Shown here in pieces: positions 35,747 to 42,947 of a stretch of 64,000 bases of DNA. The notes beneath the pieces are model-generated. The model searched no databases, was not told where the DNA came from, and saw only the letters and a program-made list of their open reading frames with translations. Both the position numbers and the translations under genes were made by a program. Origin of the DNA: Cellvibrionales bacterium UBA4451 (GTDB lineage Bacteria; Pseudomonadota; Gammaproteobacteria; Pseudomonadales; Porticoccaceae); contig DGPB01000014.1 in NCBI GenBank assembly GCA_002390285.1, positions 181,316-245,315 of the forward strand, given 5' to 3'. How positions within the stretch are numbered: position 1 is the first letter of the stretch; every line of letters starts with the position of its first letter.

Positions 35747-36202
35747 TTATTTAACAAGCTCTATCCCTTTATCTATAATTTTTATTTTTCCCTGCTTGTA
35801 TAGACTTCCGATTGCTTGCTTAAACACTTTTTTACTTACTTGAAATGCATGTTCAATGTCTTCGGGGGAGCTTTTATCATTAAACCCGCTTTTCCCACCA
35901 GCAGCCTTAAGATGTTCTATAATTTTGCCAGTAGTAGAAAAAACATGCCTATTTTTTTTCGGATGAAAGGAAACATCTATTTTTCCATCTTCTCTAACCA
36001 ATTTTATATATGCTTTGAGTTCTTGCCCTTCTTGGTACTCTTCATAAACCTGATTCCCATAAACCAAGCCTATGTACTCATTATTTATGACTACTTTTAT
36101 TCCCAAATCTGTAAAAGCATCTACCTTCACATCTATTTCCTGCCATTCAGCAAACACTCCCGGCTCAACCATTTCTTTCAAAAACTTATAATTATCTCTC
36201 AT
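35747..36202 (-). CDS. CvfB-like protein, C-terminal half only
   Basis: 151 residues matching the second half of CvfB/YitL proteins (usually about 280). There is an S1-like RNA-binding domain (ELKAYIKLVREDGKIDVSFHP), then a winged helix with LKAAGGKSGFNDKSSPEDIEHAFQVSK in two parts and a final KQAIGSLYKQGKI. The first S1-like repeats are missing, yet the frame starts cleanly with ATG and has no internal stop, so it may be a functional short form. CvfB binds RNA and affects virulence gene expression in Firmicutes. It lies in the cassette block, with an attC-like candidate beyond its stop. Confidence 0.75.
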   Translation of the reverse strand: MRDNYKFLKEMVEPGVFAEWQEIDVKVDAFTDLGIKVVINNEYIGLVYGNQVYEEYQEGQELKAYIKLVREDGKIDVSFHPKKNRHVFSTTGKIIEHLKAAGGKSGFNDKSSPEDIEHAFQVSKKVFKQAIGSLYKQGKIKIIDKGIELVK

Positions 36203-36362
36203 TGTGGAACCATAATTTATGTTTAATTAGTTATCTATTTACTCTAACGCCACGTTTCATGAAAATGTAACCAGTTATAGTTGTTACTTTTTTCACATTT
36301 CTTCAATATCACCGAGCTTATGCGAGTTGATGATTCTTTACCTTCTTGGTGTTTTTAATAGT

Positions 36363-36641
36363 TTAATAAATAGTATCCGATATAACTCTAAATTCAATAT
36401 CACTAATTTTGATACTAAAGATTTTGGATTGATGCCTATGGGAATACCATAAATCATTCGTAACTTCTTCTTTTGATTCAAGGTCACCACTCGGATGCAC
36501 AATAATAAAATTACTATCAAGTGCATCTACAAAGTATTGAAATATTTTCATATATTTATCGACTGTGCCTTTCAATCATCACTCAATAAATTCATGCAGC
36601 TTTATAATGTTATTTCGACATTCAATTTCCATTTGACTCAT
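36363..36641 (-). pseudogene. NTF2-like (DUF4440-type) protein broken by two in-frame TGA codons
   Basis: From ATG 36641 one frame reads 20 codons (MSQMEIECRNNIIKLHEFIE), then TGA TGA, then 70 more codons to 36363. The parts join naturally: ECRNNIIKLHEF before and LKGTVDKYMKIFQYFVDAL, FIIVHPSGDLESKEEV after, as in NTF2-like proteins whose helix ends with a Trp pair. TGG to TGA at two neighbouring codons would explain it. The C-terminus also ends early (at about 90 of the usual 120 or more residues). The downstream portion could start from TTG 36575. It is probably decaying. Confidence 0.65.
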
Positions 36642-36650
36642 TTTTCTTAT

Positions 36651-36728
36651 GCCTAACATCTGCATAAGGGCCGCGACGTCAGCAGCGCCCCAGTGATCGT
36701 AGCGAAAGACTTGATGTAATTGTTAGGG
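36651..36728 (-). repeat. attC-like integron recombination site
   Basis: GCCTAAC (36651-36657) and GTTAGGG (36722-36728) form the outer pair (six of seven matching); GCCTAAC fits the attC consensus RYYYAAC exactly. Inside, ATCTGCATAAG and CTTGATGTAAT pair apart from an extra G in the right arm (CTT-G-ATG). In attC sites the extrahelical bases lie on the bottom strand in the L'' arm, so the orientation fits genes read on the minus strand. The site begins 12 bases beyond the stop of the DUF4239 gene. Confidence 0.7.
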
Positions 36729-36739
36729 TTTATTTACAT

Positions 36740-37534
36740 CTACAATAAACTATTTTCTTTAGTGAATCTTATTACCAAGGCTTCTAATGGCAATCGGTTT
36801 ATATTCCATATTCCATAAAATGGATGATCTAGATCTTCAATGATCATATACAAAAGATGGATAGAAACAGAAAGACTGACAAGTATAGCCACATGTGTAT
36901 AGATATTATGGACGCCTAATAGCATAAATGCTGTGATTAGGACAATAGACATGAAAGTCATTAGGATCTTTAACCTCAGAGGCAGCCTCTCATTAGCTAA
37001 TGCGATCCTTCTTGTCCGCAGCTTCGTGATATCTGATATATTTTCTATTATAGCAGTAAACACAATACCATCTTTTTCTGTATCAACTGATATCTCTTTG
37101 CTCTTACGCATTATTTTGTATAATTCTTCGGAAGTATCAGAATCCATGGGCTCATGAGGGTCACTCATTTCTGACCATTCATTATTATGCAGTGACAAGG
37201 TGTAATGAGAAAGTGCATTTTTGATGTTCTTTTTAATTTCATTTCTTTCGTCATTTAAATAAGTCAAAAAGTCTCTCACAGTCTCAATAGCATTTAATTC
37301 GTTCTCTATGACTTGATTAAGATCGCTATATTTTGTTAAAACTGTAACCAATAAAAAACCTGCCACAATTGCATAAACAATACCGAAAACACTAAAAAAT
37401 GCACTCCATGCTGCTACATCTTCAAATATTTCTTTGTATTGAACATATTCCTTGAGTGACACTAGAATGAGTGCGGAAAGCACTCCTGTGATAAGTAGCG
37501 GAACAAAAATTCTAATTAACTTTCTCTTAACCAC
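36740..37534 (-). CDS. DUF4239 (bestrophin-like) membrane protein
   Basis: 264 residues with four membrane helices: two near the N-terminus (about 8-26 and 42-65) and two near the C-terminus (about 190-210 and 215-235), around a helical cytosolic part. The VENELNAIETVRDFL-like segment and the C-terminal MIIEDLDHPFYGIWNI are the signature of the DUF4239 family, which resembles bestrophin channels. Function is unknown. The gene has the low G+C of the neighbouring cassette genes and is followed at once by an attC-like site. Confidence 0.78.
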   Translation of the reverse strand: MVKRKLIRIFVPLLITGVLSALILVSLKEYVQYKEIFEDVAAWSAFFSVFGIVYAIVAGFLLVTVLTKYSDLNQVIENELNAIETVRDFLTYLNDERNEIKKNIKNALSHYTLSLHNNEWSEMSDPHEPMDSDTSEELYKIMRKSKEISVDTEKDGIVFTAIIENISDITKLRTRRIALANERLPLRLKILMTFMSIVLITAFMLLGVHNIYTHVAILVSLSVSIHLLYMIIEDLDHPFYGIWNINRLPLEALVIRFTKENSLL

Positions 37535-37601
37535 TTTAGTCCTTTTTCTATATATGCAATGAATAAATTATTTAATGTTGGTGATATATTCAATGCTTGA
37601 T

Positions 37602-37670
37602 ATCTAATGCCGCCATAATTTGCCGACTGAAGCACAGCGTAAGGCGCTCAAATTGATGGCCTTGTTACGC
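37602..37670 (-). repeat. attC-like integron recombination site
   Basis: A 69-base imperfect inverted repeat. The left arm ATCTAATGCCGCCATAATTT pairs with the right arm AAATTGATGGCCTTGTTACG; the blocks CAAATT and ATGGC match exactly, with one extra G on the plus strand in the right arm. Outer boxes are ATCTAAT and GTTACGC. The higA stop codon (37665-37667) lies inside the right R box, as is common for cassette genes. Confidence 0.72.
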
Positions 37671-37958
37671 GGCACTTAGGTCGAGGGGAAACACGCTGGT
37701 GAGCTTTAACTGCTTTTTTGCAAGTGACAAATCATAATTGTCTTGCATGGTAAGCCAACTTTCTGGGCTACGACCTAAAGCTTTAGATAGCCGTAGAGCC
37801 ATTTCCGGACTGATGCCACTCTGACCTTTTATAACCCTATTGAGAGTTGAGGCCGCAACATCAAGATGTTTTGCAAGATTGCGGCAGCTAATATCAAAGG
37901 GTTCCATATATGTTGCCTGAATAAACTCACCTGGATGAGGGGGGTTATGCATACTCAT
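37665..37958 (-). CDS. higA: HigA-type antitoxin
   Basis: 97 residues. The N-terminal HPGEFIQATYMEPFDIS and a helix-turn-helix (CRNLAKHLDVAASTLNRVIKG in two parts, then ISPEMALRLSKALGRSPESW) identify a HigA/VapI-family XRE antitoxin. It should neutralise the HigB RNase and repress its own promoter. Its first codon overlaps the higB stop by one base. This is the toxin-first order normal for higBA. The stop codon is within an attC-like site, so the pair looks like a mobile gene cassette. Confidence 0.93.
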   Translation of the reverse strand: MSMHNPPHPGEFIQATYMEPFDISCRNLAKHLDVAASTLNRVIKGQSGISPEMALRLSKALGRSPESWLTMQDNYDLSLAKKQLKLTSVFPLDLSAA

Positions 37959-38236
37959 TAGTGATAATCCTCATAGTTGACGATATAAACATGGCCTTCT
38001 TCAAACTCGAAAGTTAGACGCCAGTTACCATTGACGGTAATAGACCATAGGCCTTTTCGGTTACCTTTTAACGGATGCAACCGGTAACCTGGGATGTCCA
38101 AATCTTCAATACAATGAGCAGTATCTAAGGCCGCAAGCTGCATCCTTAGTTTGATGGCGTGAGCAGCTTGAATGCCCTTCTTAGTTCCGGTGTTGTAGAA
38201 CTTCTCTAGGCCTTTGTGCTTGAATGATTTGATCAT
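37958..38236 (-). CDS. higB: HigB-type toxin (RelE superfamily mRNA interferase)
   Basis: 92 residues, full length for HigB. Features are the start IKSFKHKGLEKFYNTGTKKGI, the basic LHPLKGNRKGLWSITVNGNWR core, and an EDYH end with the catalytic C-terminal His/Tyr region. HigB cleaves mRNA on the ribosome when HigA is lost. Such pairs are abundant in chromosomal integron arrays, where they stabilise cassettes. An attC-like site lies 38 bases upstream of its start. Confidence 0.93.
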   Translation of the reverse strand: MIKSFKHKGLEKFYNTGTKKGIQAAHAIKLRMQLAALDTAHCIEDLDIPGYRLHPLKGNRKGLWSITVNGNWRLTFEFEEGHVYIVNYEDYH

Positions 38237-38273
38237 GCTCAGAGTGTAGCATGTTGCGCAACACTGTCAAGAC

Positions 38274-38352
38274 GCGTAACGCCGGATTCACTGGAGGTAA
38301 AACCTAAGCGAAGCGTATATTTTTAACTTCCACGTGAAATGCCTTGTTATGT
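38274..38352 (-). repeat. attC-like integron recombination site
   Basis: A 79-base imperfect inverted repeat. GCGTAAC (38274-38280) and GTTATGT (38346-38352) are the outer boxes. GGATTCACTGGAG on the left pairs with CTTCCACGTGAAAT on the right, apart from extra bases in the right arm. The last ten bases TGCCTTGTTA have the form of a typical cassette L''-R'' core. It separates higBA from selO. Confidence 0.68.
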
Positions 38353-38500
38353 GTTTACTGACAATACTCGTGGCTATATATATTCAATAAGCAGGGTCCA
38401 ATCAGTAAGGTCAGATTCAACTTTTAGCCATCTTTTATTAATACCAACCTAGCCTTTACTATTAAGTTGTATCTGGCACTACTTTTTTAAGTCCAAAGAA

Positions 38501-40267
38501 TCACGACGAGCAACTAAGATGGGACAATCCACCCACCTCAAAGAACTCAGGCGGTTTCAACCTATAGTATTTATCCTCCACGTCCTTCAACTGCTCTGCA
38601 TATGGCTGTGTCATCACGTCCTGCAGCTCTCGAATTAGAGAGTAATTTCCCGCAGTTGCTTGCTGATAAGCCGGCACAACAAACCACTCTCGCAAAATGT
38701 ATTTTGGGTTGACGAGCTTCATCTGCCTAGAGATTTCCTCACTAGATCGGGGCGAAGTAGCATTCGCGTCACTGGCGCTGTTGAGGAGCGTTTTCCATTT
38801 TGCGAGCCACTCAGCCCAGCGCTTGTCCATCTCTTTGGGGGCTGTATCATGCGCCGAGTTATTGTAGAAGCTTTTCTTGAGTGGGCCAATGTCGTCGGGT
38901 ACCGACGAGAGCTCGCGGAAGAAAATAGTGTAATCGACAGGCGTTTGTATCATGAGTGTTACTAGCTCGCTGAGCATTACGTTGTAAAGTGCCTTGTGAG
39001 ACGCTGTGTTCAAAGTGCTAAGACCCAGCTTGGCAGCCCACATCTTTTCCATTTGCGTGTGCATTACTTTCGAAAAACCACTTTGAATCTCGTCGAGCTC
39101 TAGCAGATAGTCCTGATGCGACGCCAGCAACGGCCGTAACGCCGAACAAAACATATCGAAATTGCTTTGCGCTGCGCTTGGTTGGTTCATGAACGAGAAG
39201 TGATGACCGCCACCCGTCCAAGGTTGATAATGCGGGTTAAACACATCGCAAAAGCCGAAGGGACCATAATCAAGTGTAAAGCCACCGACTGCGCAGTTGT
39301 CGCTGTTGAAGTTACCCTGGCAGAAGCCGACGCGGATCCAGTTCGCCACCAGTGACGTGAGGCGGCTACGAAACTCGCGCGCCAGCAACACCACTTTTTC
39401 TGGGGTGGTGAGTTGCTTATCAACAACGTCAGCGTACTCACGATCAATCAAGTGCAGCACAATCTTATCGAGTTCTTCCATCGCTTTCGGGTGTTCGTTT
39501 TTACGGGTACGGCGAGCGAAAAGTTCGAGTTGGCCGACGCGGATGAACGACGGTGCAACACGTGTCGAGATGGCGACGGCCTCAGATATAAGCATGTCGG
39601 GATTCTCCGAGCGCGAGCCCTCCGAGTACCACGGTCGCTTTACCTTTTCCGTTTTTGAAACGTACAAACTCAAAGACCGTGATGTGGGCACGCCCAGTGC
39701 ATGCATGTGCTCCTGAGCCAAGAACTCGCGGATACTCGACCGCAAGACAGCGCGACCGTCCGCGCCGCGGCAATAAGGCGTGCGGCCGCCACCTTTCAGC
39801 TGCATCTCCCAGCGTCGACCGTTGATGACGGCCTCAAACACAGAAACTGCACGACCATCTCCATATCCGTTGCCGGTTTGGAACGGGCACTGCTGGATGT
39901 ATTCAGTGCCGTAGATGGAAAGTGCGTACCCACTCGCCCAACCGACCTTGCGCATCGGCTCTGGAACCTGAGAGATGTCGCCGGAGAACATGCGGACGAA
40001 GTCGGAGGACTCTGCCATGCTGTCGGCGAAGCCAAGCTCGGAAAAAAAGTTTTTGCTGTGCGCTACATACTCTGGGTCTTTGATTGGAGTAGGGTTGACG
40101 GGGACATAATGGCCCGTGAAGACTTGTCGCGGCACGTGGTCGGCACCGTTTTCTGTCGCGTCAGGATCACAGTTGAGCGTGTCCATGAGAGAATAGTTTG
40201 CCAACTTCGCAAGATCATCGAGCGTCGATATAGTAGAGGAGGTTTTCTGGGGCAGTCGGTTTGTCAT
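38501..40267 (-). CDS. selO: SelO (YdiU) protein adenylyltransferase
   Basis: 588 residues, a pseudokinase-fold enzyme that transfers AMP to protein Ser/Thr/Tyr in redox control. Core features are QLKGGGRTPYCRGADGRAVLRSS in parts, LGVPTSRSLSLY, NFNSDNCAVGGFTLDYGPFGF (active-site metal ligands) and the terminal CSS found in E. coli YdiU. It is about 110 residues longer than E. coli SelO, with extra N-terminal residues. The 5' half is richer in G+C than its neighbours. Its ATG lies only 13 bases from an integron-integrase fragment on the other strand, so it has no ordinary promoter region of its own there. It may have arrived as a large cassette or by the deletion that removed intI. Confidence 0.9.
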   Translation of the reverse strand: MTNRLPQKTSSTISTLDDLAKLANYSLMDTLNCDPDATENGADHVPRQVFTGHYVPVNPTPIKDPEYVAHSKNFFSELGFADSMAESSDFVRMFSGDISQVPEPMRKVGWASGYALSIYGTEYIQQCPFQTGNGYGDGRAVSVFEAVINGRRWEMQLKGGGRTPYCRGADGRAVLRSSIREFLAQEHMHALGVPTSRSLSLYVSKTEKVKRPWYSEGSRSENPDMLISEAVAISTRVAPSFIRVGQLELFARRTRKNEHPKAMEELDKIVLHLIDREYADVVDKQLTTPEKVVLLAREFRSRLTSLVANWIRVGFCQGNFNSDNCAVGGFTLDYGPFGFCDVFNPHYQPWTGGGHHFSFMNQPSAAQSNFDMFCSALRPLLASHQDYLLELDEIQSGFSKVMHTQMEKMWAAKLGLSTLNTASHKALYNVMLSELVTLMIQTPVDYTIFFRELSSVPDDIGPLKKSFYNNSAHDTAPKEMDKRWAEWLAKWKTLLNSASDANATSPRSSEEISRQMKLVNPKYILREWFVVPAYQQATAGNYSLIRELQDVMTQPYAEQLKDVEDKYYRLKPPEFFEVGGLSHLSCSS

Positions 40268-40279
40268 AGTTGTTTATAC

Positions 40280-40420
40280 CACAGTTTTGCTACTCACTTG
40301 CTGGAGTCAGGCTATGACATACAAACCATACAAGAGCTGCTGGGGCATTCAGATAGAACCACCACAGAAATTTATACTCATGTGGTTAAAGGTGTTCTTA
40401 GCCCTGCCGATTGCTTGTAA
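40280..40420 (+). pseudogene. intI: C-terminal remnant of an integron integrase (IntI)
   Basis: 46 codons and a stop. HSFATHLLESGYDIQTIQEL is followed by LGHSDRTTTEIYTHVVKGVLSPADCL in the same frame. This is the tyrosine-recombinase C-terminus, with the HxxR-region HSFATHLL, the LLGH box and the catalytic Tyr in IYTHV. YDIQTIQELLGHSD and the SPAD ending mark it as IntI rather than XerC/D, which end after IYTH(L/V)D. The frame before 40280 is antisense to selO, so about 270 residues are missing. It is read away from the minus-strand cassettes, as intI is in intact integrons. Confidence 0.82.
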
Positions 40421-40463
40421 TACTATTTGTGGCGCTAAAAAGCGCGGTTTTAGCTTATTGCTG

Positions 40464-40847
40464 TCAGCCAGAATGTCGCCAGCGGTAAAAAACATAGCTG
40501 TACACTGATAGATTTAAGCCTACCGCAACCAAACCCAGAATAATCTGTATCTGTGGCATTAGGCCGGGTGGATAAATAACGGGTATCAGATAGTGCTCCA
40601 CGAAGCCCGTCGAATAAGCTTCGCCCCCACCAGGCTCACGCAGCCATTTTTCCAGCGGTGTTAATGGACAAACCCATTGGGTAAATTCAATTAATGATAT
40701 CCAGATTGCCAACGGTAGATGAAGCGCCATTGCCCAACGTCGCCAAAGCGCGAGTAAGCCGCCTAGCAAACCATAGATAATCAGTAACAGGTGGAGTATC
40801 ACGACCCCGTCTGCCAACCATGGATAAATCGTTGTCACCCCCCTCAT
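40464..40847 (-). CDS. DUF2784 membrane protein
   Basis: 127 residues with three or four membrane helices and the family pattern ADGVVILHLLLIIYGLLGG, TQWVCPLTPLEKWLR and HYLIPVIYP. DUF2784 function is unknown. The start overlaps the end of the methyltransferase gene by four bases, so the two are probably co-transcribed. Confidence 0.85.
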   Translation of the reverse strand: MRGVTTIYPWLADGVVILHLLLIIYGLLGGLLALWRRWAMALHLPLAIWISLIEFTQWVCPLTPLEKWLREPGGGEAYSTGFVEHYLIPVIYPPGLMPQIQIILGLVAVGLNLSVYSYVFYRWRHSG

Positions 40848-41434
40848 CCCATACAGCTATATTCCCAAGCCAGCATCGCCTGCTTACGGGGTAAGCCCCA
40901 ACGATAACCACCTAAAGACCCATCTCGACGAATCACTCGATGGCAAGGAATAAGCCAAGCAATCGGGTTTGCCCCCACAGCATTAGCCACAGCCCGAACG
41001 GATTTAGGCCTGCCTATCGCATTCGCGATATCGCTATAGGTGGTGACAGTGCCACTCGGAATAGCCAGCAAGGCCTGCCAGACTTGACGCTGAAAATGGG
41101 TTCCTGCGACGGGTAACGTCAGTGGTTTTTTGTTCTCTCTCTTGAACAGCTCTTCGGCAAAAACAGCGGCACCGGCATCATCGCGGTGAAACTCAACGTC
41201 TTGATTATCCATACCCCAGTCCTGAGTTAGATCATCAGCCCCTTCGTCTTCAAATTCCAGGTGGGCGATACCATCGTTCGTCCAGGCAACCCACATTTTG
41301 CCAAAGGGTGACGCCGAACAACCATAGTCCATATTGGTCTCGCCTCGGCCTGAGGCAGGTTTGATAAGCACGGTATTTTCAGCGAGAGAGGCCGTCTCAA
41401 CGTCCAGTTTGGTGCATTGATAAGGGGTAGGCAT
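40844..41434 (-). CDS. ogt: methylated-DNA-[protein]-cysteine S-methyltransferase
   Basis: 196 residues. The C-terminal domain carries the acceptor cysteine in IPCHRV, then RRDGSLGGYRWG, and the recognition helix region NAIGRPKSVRAVANAVG that flips the base. It removes methyl groups from O6-methylguanine, ending the protein's activity. The N-terminal 90 residues lack the Ada zinc cysteines, so it is an Ogt/AdaB-like repair protein rather than full Ada. Confidence 0.9.
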   Translation of the reverse strand: MPTPYQCTKLDVETASLAENTVLIKPASGRGETNMDYGCSASPFGKMWVAWTNDGIAHLEFEDEGADDLTQDWGMDNQDVEFHRDDAGAAVFAEELFKRENKKPLTLPVAGTHFQRQVWQALLAIPSGTVTTYSDIANAIGRPKSVRAVANAVGANPIAWLIPCHRVIRRDGSLGGYRWGLPRKQAMLAWEYSCMG

Positions 41435-41786
41435 AACAAGCTCCAGAGTCGTCCGACACCAGTCTAATACTCGCAGAGAAAAAGAACACTAGTGCATAGC
41501 GTGGTATCAATAAAGTTTCACGAAAAACATCTATAAATAACATTAGGATACAAATATATCTTATTGATATTAAATATATCAACAATCACATTTAATCTTT
41601 TACATTAACATGAAAAGGTATTTACAATTTCCATTTTATGGCTCCAAAAGGATGGCCACAGGTTATCTCAGTAGCAGTGAAAACCTGAACATTACCCGCA
41701 AAGAACTGCCCATAGACCCTCGCGGACAACACCACATAAGGCTATAGTGAAAACACATGCCTTTGCAATTAATGAGGTGTAGCAAC
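41435..41786. other. AT-rich divergent promoter region
   Basis: 352 bases between divergent genes, very AT-rich around 41510-41640. No reading frame or RNA gene is convincing. A clear GAGGTG ribosome site for the sugar kinase lies at its right end. Confidence 0.5.
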
Positions 41787-42902
41787 ATGTCAGATACCCC
41801 CTTTCGAATTCTGGTTATTGGCTCCGTCACCATCGATAATATTGCGGTGGTGGCAACGCAGGATATTGAACGTATCACCCGTCACGATGAAGGGAAATCC
41901 TACCTATTACTGGAGCAGGGCCGAAAGATAGATGCCGAGAATATCTCGCACCATGTGGGTGGCGGTGCTGCTAATGTAGCGATTTCAATGGCACGACAAG
42001 GGTTCGATATCGATATTCTGGCCCTGGTTGGTGACGACCATAACGGTAAAAAAATCCGGCAAACACTGAGTGATGAAGGCATTGGTCTCGATCACTTCAT
42101 CACAGAACCGAATTCAGAAACCGGCAGCTCGATTCTGATTTATGCCCATGACCAAAATGCGGCCATTTTCACCCACCGAGGAGCCAATACCTGCCTGACC
42201 CGGTATTTGGATAAGATCGATTTTTCGAACTATCAACTGGTGTACGTGGGCTGCCTATCCGGAAATGCCCACCGAGGCTTCCCGGAGATTGTTCGCAGGG
42301 CAAAAGAGGCTGGCTGTTATGTGGCGACCAATCCCGGCGTCGGTCAACTGACCGATCACATTGATGAATTTCTCAGTGTTGCCCACGAGATCGACTATCT
42401 GTCACTCAATAAAGTTGAAACCGTCGCACTACTTTCTCAGCTAGCCCCAGGCCGCAATAACAGCTCAAACATCCACACAATAGATGTAGAACGAAGACCA
42501 CTTTTAATGGAGACGGGGCTTCACGTAGGTGAGTGCTGGTTGCCGCTGAAAGACGCCATTGAGACTATCTGCCATGCTGGGCCTACCTATTTTTCACTCA
42601 CGGATGGCACGGAGGGCGCCTACCTCTTTGATGGTAAGACGCTCTTTTATTGTCCATCGAATGACGTGACGCCCTGGGGAACGGCGGGTGCCGGGGATGC
42701 CTTTGCTTCGACGATTGTGGCTCAACTCGTCAGTGGTTATGGGCCAGAGAGAGCTCTTTACGCTGCCACTCGCAATGCGGGCAGTGTTGTGGAGCACGTG
42801 GATACACAAACAGGATTACTCACAGCAGCCGCTATTAATCAGATAGCAATGGATAGTCCGCCCAGTGACCATGTGCTGCTATTGGGTAAACGAAGCCAAT
42901 AG
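41787..42902 (+). CDS. PfkB-family carbohydrate kinase
   Basis: 371 residues from ATG 41787, which has GAGGTG seven bases before it; an ATG 30 bases upstream does not. The N-terminal VGGGAANVAISMARQG and the C-terminal GTAGAGDAFASTI (catalytic Asp at about residue 303) are the two PfkB signatures. The family phosphorylates ribose, adenosine, fructose and similar sugars or nucleosides. The closest-looking architecture is ribokinase-like, but the substrate cannot be named. It is convergent with acs. Confidence 0.88.
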   Translation: MSDTPFRILVIGSVTIDNIAVVATQDIERITRHDEGKSYLLLEQGRKIDAENISHHVGGGAANVAISMARQGFDIDILALVGDDHNGKKIRQTLSDEGIGLDHFITEPNSETGSSILIYAHDQNAAIFTHRGANTCLTRYLDKIDFSNYQLVYVGCLSGNAHRGFPEIVRRAKEAGCYVATNPGVGQLTDHIDEFLSVAHEIDYLSLNKVETVALLSQLAPGRNNSSNIHTIDVERRPLLMETGLHVGECWLPLKDAIETICHAGPTYFSLTDGTEGAYLFDGKTLFYCPSNDVTPWGTAGAGDAFASTIVAQLVSGYGPERALYAATRNAGSVVEHVDTQTGLLTAAAINQIAMDSPPSDHVLLLGKRSQ

Positions 42903-42947
42903 AAACCCCTTTATTAGCCAAAACTATTTTTAATGGGGATGGGCTAA

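Noticed and set aside
36245..36290. attC-like site beyond the NTF2-like pseudogene
   Set aside because: CTCTAACGCC and TTGTTAC occur, but they are only about 40 bases apart and their flanks do not pair. The GTAACCA/TTGTTAC match there is a chance small repeat.
39701..40279. Plus-strand frame leading into the IntI remnant
   Set aside because: This part is antisense to selO. Only the codons from 40280 onward resemble a recombinase, so the long frame is not a gene.
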